NCBI GenBank assembly: GCA_017417315.1 | Contig: JAFPZK010000023.1 | Location: 1-32,042, forward strand | DNA length: 32,042 bases | DNA from: Bacteroidales bacterium | GTDB taxonomy: Bacteria; Bacteroidota; Bacteroidia; Bacteroidales; UBA3824 | Reading direction: 5' to 3' | Program-made: the position numbers and the translations under genes | Shown here: piece after piece, positions 17,167 to 23,696 of the stretch | How positions within the stretch are numbered: position 1 is the stretch's first letter | Layout: every line of letters starts with the position of its first letter | Notes under the pieces: model-generated | What the model was told of the DNA's origin: nothing | The model's input: the letters and a program-made list of their open reading frames with translations, nothing else | Databases searched by the model: none

Positions 17167-18411
17167 TTATTCGATTAAATCACTTACTACCCAACCATCA
17201 TCTGTTTTAACAAGGCTACAAGTAAATTCACCACAACTCTGTCCAAATGCGGTCATTTTTACTTTAACTGTGGCAGTTTCGCCGCCGGCTGCAATTTTCT
17301 CACCATAAGCCGAGAACTTCATCTCGGATAACCCCTCCGTATCCCAAGTAGCGAGTTCTTTCTTAAAATCTTCTATATCAGAAGCTGAATATAGTCCCCA
17401 ACACATTGCCATCGCATTGAAATCTCTTTTTTTCAAAGCATCACAAAATTTTTGTGTCACTTGTGTAGGAGTGTCACTTTTAGATGCAGAAACTGATGAT
17501 TTTGCACTATAATCACTATATGCGCTATACGCACCATCATCGCTTTCATCAATGGTATCATAACTACTATAACTATCGTCTGCAGAACCGAACCAACTAA
17601 GCATTATACAAAACAAGACAATCCCTATTACACCATAAAGAACCTTCTTCATCAACGGTGTTTTGACTGGTTCCACAACCTGAGTTTGAAATTGTTGTTG
17701 CTGTATAGGTTGAGAAAAAGTCTGTACAACCGACTGCTGTCGTTCTTCTATTTGAGGTTGCGGTTTTGGCTGCAACGGTTGTTGAACTGCCGATGTGGTA
17801 TAATATTTCTTTATATCATTGATAAATCCGCTCCAATCCTCATTTGTAGCATACGAATAGTTGATAGCACTGAAAAACGAATACAAATTACGAACATCGT
17901 CCATATAAAATCCGTTTTCAAAAGCCGCTATCTCCGTGCCTGAATGATTTCTCAGACGATGATACTCTATTTCTTCATATTCTTGACGAATATCGCCCCA
18001 ATAACGTTCAAGTTCCAAAATATACCTTACGTCAGCGAGATTAAAATCACCGCTCTTAATACAGAAAAGGCGTTTTGACGGATTGACAGCCAAAGATTTC
18101 TTTATCTGCACAAACTCATACATACAATGAAGCGAGCGAAAATATTTGTCAGAAAAAACAAGAACCACAATTTCGCTTTTTCCGCCGATTTCGCGTTCAA
18201 AATCCGATATTTTGTCGCCGGCACCAATGTCGCGTTTATCAACACGGTACTCAATGTTATTATTATCGAACTCTTTCAACAAAACGTCCACGCAGTCGGA
18301 TATGTGCGTCCATTCCGGGTTTCTGTTGCTATTACGAGCATACGAAAAATACACCGGACGTCCTTTATTAACACATTCAATCTTTGTATCTTTTTCTGTC
18401 TCTGATACCAT
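17167..18411 (-). CDS. Transmembrane TIR-domain protein with NTF2/DUF4878-like C-terminal domain
   Basis: 414 residues. TIR domain at about 18-146, with candidate catalytic Glu99 in SLHCMYEF; Gln/Pro-rich linker at about 208-248; transmembrane helix at about 256-274; Ser/Asp/Tyr-rich spacer (about 275-312). The C-terminal domain (TPTQVTQKFCDALKKRDFNAMAMCW ... DDGWVVSDLIE) resembles DUF4878/NTF2-like folds. Predicted topology puts the TIR inside and the NTF2-like domain in the periplasm, as expected of a receptor that senses outside and acts inside. The gene lies 31 nt after the SpoIIE-type phosphatase gene and 31 nt before the shorter paralogue. The domain call for the C terminus is from pattern, not from a search. 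Confidence 0.88.
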   Translation of the reverse strand: MVSETEKDTKIECVNKGRPVYFSYARNSNRNPEWTHISDCVDVLLKEFDNNNIEYRVDKRDIGAGDKISDFEREIGGKSEIVVLVFSDKYFRSLHCMYEFVQIKKSLAVNPSKRLFCIKSGDFNLADVRYILELERYWGDIRQEYEEIEYHRLRNHSGTEIAAFENGFYMDDVRNLYSFFSAINYSYATNEDWSGFINDIKKYYTTSAVQQPLQPKPQPQIEERQQSVVQTFSQPIQQQQFQTQVVEPVKTPLMKKVLYGVIGIVLFCIMLSWFGSADDSYSSYDTIDESDDGAYSAYSDYSAKSSVSASKSDTPTQVTQKFCDALKKRDFNAMAMCWGLYSASDIEDFKKELATWDTEGLSEMKFSAYGEKIAAGGETATVKVKMTAFGQSCGEFTCSLVKTDDGWVVSDLIE

Positions 18412-18442
18412 AGCCTTGATGTTTATTTTCTTTTATTTTTAA

Positions 18443-20308
18443 TTACAATCTGACACCAATCATAGTAATGTCATCTATCTGAGGACGCCCTTTACGCCAA
18501 TCAGTAATACGCTTGTTTATCAAATCCCGCTGTTCATCAGGGGATTTTGAACAAACATCCGTTAACAACTTATCCAAATTTTTCGTCAGAAATTTCTTCC
18601 CGTAACGGTCATCAACCCCACCGCCCGGTTGCGATTGAATACCGTCGGTAAAAGCGTAAAGCATATCACCTTTCTTAATATTGACGGTCTGTTCGGGTAT
18701 ATCCTCCGTATTAATGTCCACTCCGAAAGGAATATGCACACCTTTGAGCCTTATGATTTCGCCGTTTCTTAATATGCAAGCATTTTGATTTACGGCAGCA
18801 TATTTTAGTTCCATTGTAGAAAAGTCCAAAAACAAAACACTAAGGTCTATTCCGTTTCCGACTCCCTCATTAGGATTGCCCGGCAAAACAGTTTGCAAAA
18901 ATTGTCTGATACCTTTTATTACTGTTACAGGACTTTCGGGATTTTCCGAGCATATACGCTCTATCTCTGAAATACAAAGTACCGAAAGCATTGCACCCTT
19001 TACTCCGTACCCCGTACAATCACCAACAACAAGCGCAGAATATTTTCCGCACTTAAAAGCACGATAAAAGTCGCCGCCCGCTATATCACGTGGCGAATAA
19101 TAGACAAAATTTTCCGGAAACAACTTTCCGAAATCTTCTTTTGAAGAAATTGCCGCTTTTTGTATTTTTTCGGCATAATTAATAACGTCATAAAGTTGAT
19201 TGCTGAAAAATTCCACGTCATTTCCGTAACGGGAAATAATGCTGCGTTGCGAATTGATTTCAGACTGCTGAGTATCAAGAATCTCGTTTTGACGGTTGAT
19301 TGCATTTGCGGCTCTTCGTCTAAGCCAAATAATCCTTGAAATATAGAATATCAAAAGCGCAAGCAAAACCACCCCCACTATGACCAAAATTCTAAAAACC
19401 CGACGACCTTCCTCTTCTTTCAATGCTTTATATTGACGGTGTTTCAACATTCTTTCCGTCCTATAATTTACCATAGCCGACAATATGCTGTCCGATACTA
19501 CTTTTGAGTAACATGAATCGTAATTTTTATAATTAACGAGCGAGTTGCGGTAATCACCTTTTTGTTCGTAACATAAAGCAAGCAAACGGTAATACTCCGA
19601 CAATAAAACTCTGTCCTGATTTACGGCAGAAGAGTTTTTTTGAGCAGAATCAAGCACCTTTAACGCCTCATCGTATTTTTTAGAAAAAATCAAATAGCGA
19701 GCGCGTACGATTTGCACTTCTAAATAAGATTTCTCCTTATGCAAATTAAATTCATAATTCTCGATTCTTTTCAAACATTCCGCACAACTGTCAGCATATA
19801 TCGTATCCGATTTTTCTAATGCAGTTTCCAAATATTTCTTTGCCAAGGATTTATATCCCTGCGCCTTAACATCTGCTCCGTTCTTATCCTTAACGGTGTC
19901 CGCAATAGCAATAGATTTTTTCAAACATTCTACAATCTCGTCTTTCGTGTCAGAAACCTCCGCCCAATGTTGATAATCAACTGCCATTTTCAAATAATCG
20001 TTTTGCAGAGAATCATAACGAAGAGCACGTCTAAAATATCGCTTTGCGGGTTCTTTGAAACCAATATTTTTGTAAGCGATACCCAGACTAGTAATTACGG
20101 AAGACATTCCGGCAGTATCATAATTGTCTCTGTAAATATCCAACGCTTTGCCGTAATAAAAAAACATACTGTCTGTTTGAAATTTTGCAGCAAAAGCATT
20201 TCCCAATGATTTATATTGACGGGCTTGCTCCAAGCCGTCAGAAGATTGTTGCGCATTTACTTGCGAAAACGCAAATAATAATAGTATCCAAAGTATATTT
20301 TTCTTCAT
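18443..20308 (-). CDS. TPR sensor with SpoIIE/PP2C serine phosphatase domain
   Basis: 621 residues. Signal peptide (about 1-19, ending NAQ), periplasmic TPR region (about 25-290), transmembrane helix near 308-326 (FRILVIVGVVLLALLIFYIS), a coiled-coil linker, then a cytoplasmic SpoIIE-type PP2C domain. The metal-binding aspartates are all present in SPRDIAGGDFY, VVGDCTGYGVKGA, YAFTDGIQ and QIDDITMIG. The usual His of GDCTGHG is Tyr here. It probably dephosphorylates a Ser/Thr phosphoprotein, often an anti-anti-sigma factor, but no such partner or kinase is encoded nearby. It is the first gene of a three-gene unit with the two TIR genes, with a promoter at 20376-20347. Confidence 0.88.
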   Translation of the reverse strand: MKKNILWILLLFAFSQVNAQQSSDGLEQARQYKSLGNAFAAKFQTDSMFFYYGKALDIYRDNYDTAGMSSVITSLGIAYKNIGFKEPAKRYFRRALRYDSLQNDYLKMAVDYQHWAEVSDTKDEIVECLKKSIAIADTVKDKNGADVKAQGYKSLAKKYLETALEKSDTIYADSCAECLKRIENYEFNLHKEKSYLEVQIVRARYLIFSKKYDEALKVLDSAQKNSSAVNQDRVLLSEYYRLLALCYEQKGDYRNSLVNYKNYDSCYSKVVSDSILSAMVNYRTERMLKHRQYKALKEEEGRRVFRILVIVGVVLLALLIFYISRIIWLRRRAANAINRQNEILDTQQSEINSQRSIISRYGNDVEFFSNQLYDVINYAEKIQKAAISSKEDFGKLFPENFVYYSPRDIAGGDFYRAFKCGKYSALVVGDCTGYGVKGAMLSVLCISEIERICSENPESPVTVIKGIRQFLQTVLPGNPNEGVGNGIDLSVLFLDFSTMELKYAAVNQNACILRNGEIIRLKGVHIPFGVDINTEDIPEQTVNIKKGDMLYAFTDGIQSQPGGGVDDRYGKKFLTKNLDKLLTDVCSKSPDEQRDLINKRITDWRKGRPQIDDITMIGVRL

Positions 20309-20346
20309 TTTTCAGATATATAAACTAAAAAAAAAAATTTCGGTGT

Positions 20347-20376
20347 CAAAGGTATATAAAAAATTGTTAAAAACAA
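20347..20376 (-). promoter_or_regulatory. Promoter of the phosphatase-TIR-TIR unit
   Basis: On the minus strand, TTG at 20376-20374, a 19-nt spacer, and TACCTTTG at 20354-20347. It is 39 nt before the ATG at 20308. Confidence 0.6.
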
Positions 20377-20418
20377 TATTAAATTAACGTTAATCAAAAT
20401 AAAAAACTTTTCAAAAAA

Positions 20419-20450
20419 TTTGGTCATAAAAATAAAAAAGCGTAATTTTG
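20419..20450 (+). promoter_or_regulatory. Promoter of rplU-rpmA
   Basis: TTTG at 20419-20422, a 20-nt spacer, and TAATTTTG at 20443-20450. Transcription should start near 20457, leaving a leader of about 85 nt before the rplU ATG. Confidence 0.75.
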
Positions 20451-20475
20451 CCGCACGAAAAAATAGTATTAATCA

Positions 20476-20526
20476 GCCGAAAGGTTTTTAAGTGATTGAC
20501 TTTAAATAAGTTACCACCTTATCGGC
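20476..20526 (+). promoter_or_regulatory. Candidate leader hairpin upstream of rplU
   Basis: GCCGAAAGGT (20476-20485) pairs with ACCTTATCGGC (20516-20526): ten base pairs with one bulged A. The loop contains AAGT/ACTT, which could form a small inner stem. It sits between the promoter and the rplU start (20543), where autogenous ribosomal-protein control would act. No T run follows, so it is not a terminator. Function is inferred from position. Confidence 0.5.
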
Positions 20527-20542
20527 ACAAAAATTTCAAAAA

Positions 20543-20854
20543 ATGTACGCAATAGTAGAAATTTTAGGTCAACAATTCAAAGTTGAAAAAGACAAAAAAG
20601 TTTATGTTCACCGCCTCAAAAACGAAGAAGGCAGCAACGTAGATTTCGAGAACGTTCTTTTAGTTGACAACGACGGCGACGTTAAAATCGGTACGCCGAA
20701 AGTAGAAGGTGCAAAAGTATCGGCAAAAGTACTCAAACATCTCAAAGATGACAAAGTAATCGTTTTCCACAAAAAACGCAGAAAAGGTTACGCAGTAAAA
20801 AGAGGACACCGTCAGTATTTAACACAAATCCTCATTGAGGGAATTAACTTCTAA
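20543..20854 (+). CDS. rplU: 50S ribosomal protein L21
   Basis: 103 residues, full length. [25 protein letters not shown] and the C-terminal [26 protein letters not shown] are diagnostic of bL21, which binds 23S rRNA in the large subunit. It is followed by rpmA after 40 nt, the usual bacterial order. It is preceded by a consensus promoter and a candidate structured leader. Confidence 0.98.
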   Translation: MYAIVEILGQQFKVEKDKKVYVHRLKNEEGSNVDFENVLLVDNDGDVKIGTPKVEGAKVSAKVLKHLKDDKVIVFHKKRRKGYAVKRGHRQYLTQILIEGINF

Positions 20855-20894
20855 TCATTTTTGTAGAACCTTTTAAAAAAAATTAGTAAAAGAA

Positions 20895-21161
20895 ATGGCA
20901 CATAAGAAAGGTGTCGGCAGTTCGAGAAACGGCCGCGAATCACACAGCAAACGTTTGGGCGTTAAGAAATACGGCGGCGAGGCAGTTATCGCCGGAAACA
21001 TTATCGTACGTCAGAGAGGCACACAGCACTATCCGGGCAAAAACGTAGGTATGGGCAAAGACCACACCCTTTTCGCTTTGACCAACGGTACGGTGAAATT
21101 TGAAATCAAAGGCAAAGACAAAAGTTACGTTAACGTAATCGAAAACGTTGAAGCCAAATAA
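20895..21161 (+). CDS. rpmA: 50S ribosomal protein L27
   Basis: 88 residues. The N terminus [16 protein letters not shown], followed by [12 protein letters not shown] and [17 protein letters not shown], is typical of bL27, whose N-terminal tail reaches the peptidyl-transferase centre. There is no Firmicutes-type N-terminal propeptide: the protein starts directly at A-H-K-K. It is cotranscribed with rplU and followed by an intrinsic terminator. Confidence 0.98.
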   Translation: MAHKKGVGSSRNGRESHSKRLGVKKYGGEAVIAGNIIVRQRGTQHYPGKNVGMGKDHTLFALTNGTVKFEIKGKDKSYVNVIENVEAK

Positions 21162-21202
21162 GCATAACGTACTTAGTTGTAATTTGTTAATAGAAAATAC
21201 CG

Positions 21203-21250
21203 CTCCTAACAGGTCTTTTTAGAAAAAAGAAAACCTTTTAGGAGTTTTTT
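21203..21250 (+). terminator. Intrinsic terminator between rpmA and serS
   Basis: CTCCTAACAGGT (21203-21214) pairs with ACCTTTTAGGAG (21233-21244), with one mismatch, followed by six T. It ends only 15 nt before the serS ATG. It either ends the rplU-rpmA message or acts as an attenuator in front of serS. Confidence 0.85.
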
Positions 21251-21265
21251 ATTTATATTAAAATT

Positions 21266-22543
21266 ATGCTGTTAGTAAAAACAATCGTAGAAAATCCTGA
21301 GTTTGTGATTGAGCGTTTGGCGATTAAAAACCGCGACGCAAGACCGGCGGTAGAAAAAATCGTCGCTCTTGACAAAGAAAAACGTGAAATTCAAAAACAA
21401 CTCGAAGACAATAAAGCCGAACAGAACGGTTTGGCAAAAAAAATCGGCGAACTTTTCAAAAACGGCGACAAAGCGGGCGCAGAAGCAGCAAAAGTCCGTT
21501 CTACGGAACTCAAAACCATTATCAAAGAGCAAGAAGACAAATTTCAGGCTCTTGACAAAGAACTTTTTGACACGTTGGTTTTGTTACCGAACTTACCTTA
21601 CGAACTTGTTGCTCCCGGCAAAAGCGCAGAAGACAACGTAGAAATCCGTCGCGGCGGCGAAAATCCTGATTTCAAAGATTTTCAACCGCTTTGCCATTGG
21701 GATTTGGCAAAAAAATACGACATCATCGACTTTGAAACCGGCGTTAAAATCACTGGCGCAGGCTTTCCGCTTTACAAAGGCAAAGGCGCAAAACTTCAAC
21801 GCGCACTCATCAACTTCTTCCTTGACGAGGCTGAAAAGTCCGGCTATTTGGAAGTTGAACCGCCGGTTTTGGTAAACGAAGCCTCAGGATTCGGCACAGG
21901 TCAACTCCCTGACAAAGAAGGTCAGATGTATCATTGCGAGGTTGACAACTTGTATCTTGTTCCGACGGCAGAGGTTCCGGTTACGAACATTTACAGAGAC
22001 GAAATCCTTGACGCAAAACAACTTCCGATAAAACACTGCGCTTATACTCCGTGTTTCAGACGTGAGGCGGGCAGTTACGGCTCTGACGTTAAAGGTCTTA
22101 ACCGTCTTCATGAATTTGACAAAGTAGAATTGGTTCAAATCGTTCACCCCGACAAGAGTTACAACGCTTTGGATATGATGGTTCTTCACGTTGAAGGTTT
22201 GTTGAAAAAATTGAAACTTCCGTACAGAATTATCCGTCTTTGCGGCGGCGACATGAGTTTCACCTCAGCAATGACCTACGATTTTGAAGTTTGGTGTGCC
22301 GCTCAGGGTAAATGGTTGGAAGTAAGTTCGGTTTCTAACTTTGAGTCTTTCCAAGCAAACCGTTTGAAACTCCGTTTCAGAGAAGAAGGCGACAAAAAAT
22401 CAAAACTTTGCCATACTCTCAACGGTTCAGGACTTGCGCTACCGAGAATTGTGGCTTCGATTCTCGAAAATTGTCAAAAAGCAGACAAAATCGAAATTCC
22501 CGAAGTATTAAGACAATACACGCATTTCGATACAATCGAATAA
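21266..22543 (+). CDS. serS: Seryl-tRNA synthetase
   Basis: 425 residues. Charges tRNA-Ser with serine. The N-terminal antiparallel coiled-coil arm that grips the long variable arm of tRNA-Ser spans about 30-100 (KEKREIQKQLEDNKAEQN ... EQEDKFQALDKE). The class II catalytic core includes TAEVPVTNIYRDEIL, motif 2 FRREAGSYGSDVKGLNRLHEFDKVE and motif 3 LNGSGLALPRIVASILE. The length is normal. It is separated from rpmA by a terminator hairpin. No full TAnnTTTG box is visible in the short gap, so partial read-through from rplU-rpmA may contribute to its expression. Confidence 0.97.
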   Translation: MLLVKTIVENPEFVIERLAIKNRDARPAVEKIVALDKEKREIQKQLEDNKAEQNGLAKKIGELFKNGDKAGAEAAKVRSTELKTIIKEQEDKFQALDKELFDTLVLLPNLPYELVAPGKSAEDNVEIRRGGENPDFKDFQPLCHWDLAKKYDIIDFETGVKITGAGFPLYKGKGAKLQRALINFFLDEAEKSGYLEVEPPVLVNEASGFGTGQLPDKEGQMYHCEVDNLYLVPTAEVPVTNIYRDEILDAKQLPIKHCAYTPCFRREAGSYGSDVKGLNRLHEFDKVELVQIVHPDKSYNALDMMVLHVEGLLKKLKLPYRIIRLCGGDMSFTSAMTYDFEVWCAAQGKWLEVSSVSNFESFQANRLKLRFREEGDKKSKLCHTLNGSGLALPRIVASILENCQKADKIEIPEVLRQYTHFDTIE

Positions 22544-22545
22544 TA

Positions 22546-22578
22546 AAAAAAAGCGGCTTTTTCAGCCGCTTTTTTTAT
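22546..22578. terminator. Bidirectional terminator between serS and the third TIR gene
   Basis: AAGCGGCT pairs with AGCCGCTT around a TTTTC-type loop, with A and T runs outside. It lies between the convergent serS (ends 22543) and TIR-PGBD (ends 22585) genes. Confidence 0.88.
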
Positions 22579-22584
22579 TTTATT

Positions 22585-23607
22585 TCACTTATCTAAAATT
22601 TTTTTATCAACATTAGGATTTGCTTTTTTAGACCATTTGTCGTATGCGTCTTCGGTTTTAGGACCATAAATTCCGTCCAATTCCAAACTCTCTTCAAACC
22701 AACCAACTTGTTTACGATTAAGATAGTGCTGTAACTCCATAACAACATTTTTAGTTTCCTCGTCATAAACGCCGTCAGTACGAAGCGGTTTGGTTACCTT
22801 TTTCAAAAATTCTTTCGCCGCATAACCGTTATTGCCGTTTTTTTCGTCCTCCAAAAACGCATTGTAAGTGGAATTGATGTTTTTTTGCAACAAAGAAGTC
22901 TGCTTTTTTGTCAACCCGTCATAAACAGAATCGCCTTTTTTTCGTGTATCTTCTTTTTTGGGTTCGGGTTTTGATTCTTTTTTCGGGTCGGGTTTCGGCT
23001 TTGGTTTTGATTCTTGATTTTGAGGTTCAAACATTTCCAAATGTTTTTTCAACTGACTGATTACCAAATCATAATCATTTTCTCTGACAACGGATTTTGC
23101 AGTGTTATAATCAGTAAGATATTGATACATTTCGGCAAGGTCGGAGATATAATAACCGAAACGCGCCGCCTCTGTTTCGGACTGCGAAAGCGGAATAATA
23201 CCCTCGCGGAGTTGTTCCACAAGTTCGTCCCTACGGTCTGTAAAAAACTTGTAATACTCCTTATACTTGTTTTTATCGGTTAAATCAGCACCTTTTAAAA
23301 CGATAGGGAAAACTCTTTGCCAAATTTTTCCGTTCTCTTTTATCAAATGCCACTCGTGCATACAATGAAGCGATTTTATGTATTTTTCGCTGATAACCAC
23401 AACAACGGCACAACCTTCGCCGATTTCTTCTTCCGCCTTGTTAATACTCCAACGGTAAGGACAAAGATTTTCTTTATCACGCTTATAATATATGCCGTTT
23501 CTGTCCATCAGACGGCACAAACGGTTAACCTCATCTTCCAAATCGGGATTATTAGCGTTAGCCCAAGCATAGGAAATATATACGGGATTATTGTTTTTCT
23601 CTATCAT
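22585..23607 (-). CDS. TIR-domain protein with C-terminal peptidoglycan-binding-like repeats
   Basis: 340 residues from the ATG at 23607; the frame is open 30 codons further upstream, but that part covers the promoter. TIR domain at about 8-135: PVYISYAWAN, RDKENLCPYRWSINKAEEEIGEG, and SEKYIKSLHCMHEW with candidate catalytic Glu85. A Lys/Pro-rich linker (about 195-225) leads to two repeats of the PG_binding_1 type, LRTDGVYDEETKNVVMELQ (about 275-293) and LELDGIYGPKTEDAYDKW (about 308-325). There is no signal peptide and no transmembrane helix, so these wall-binding-like modules would be cytoplasmic unless an unusual export route exists. It is more distant from the other two TIR proteins, which lack these repeats. 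It is divergent from a SNF2 helicase gene. Confidence 0.87.
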   Translation of the reverse strand: MIEKNNNPVYISYAWANANNPDLEDEVNRLCRLMDRNGIYYKRDKENLCPYRWSINKAEEEIGEGCAVVVVISEKYIKSLHCMHEWHLIKENGKIWQRVFPIVLKGADLTDKNKYKEYYKFFTDRRDELVEQLREGIIPLSQSETEAARFGYYISDLAEMYQYLTDYNTAKSVVRENDYDLVISQLKKHLEMFEPQNQESKPKPKPDPKKESKPEPKKEDTRKKGDSVYDGLTKKQTSLLQKNINSTYNAFLEDEKNGNNGYAAKEFLKKVTKPLRTDGVYDEETKNVVMELQHYLNRKQVGWFEESLELDGIYGPKTEDAYDKWSKKANPNVDKKILDK

Positions 23608-23628
23608 TCTTACTACGATTTTATGGTG

Positions 23629-23666
23629 CAAATATAATACTTTTGTCAAAAAAATCATTAACTTTG
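23629..23666. promoter_or_regulatory. Divergent -7 boxes for TIR-PGBD and SNF2 genes
   Basis: TATATTTG on the minus strand (23636-23629) serves the TIR gene, and TAACTTTG on the plus strand (23659-23666) serves the helicase gene. They are only about 22 bp apart, so the two start regions overlap and probably influence each other. No good -33 box at the normal distance was seen for either. Confidence 0.55.
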
Positions 23667-23696
23667 CAGACTTATTTTTAACAAAAAAATTCCGCA

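Noticed and set aside
16233..18411. Thoeris defence system
   Set aside because: TIR genes are present, but there is no ThsA (SIR2/NADase or Macro-TM effector) gene next to them.
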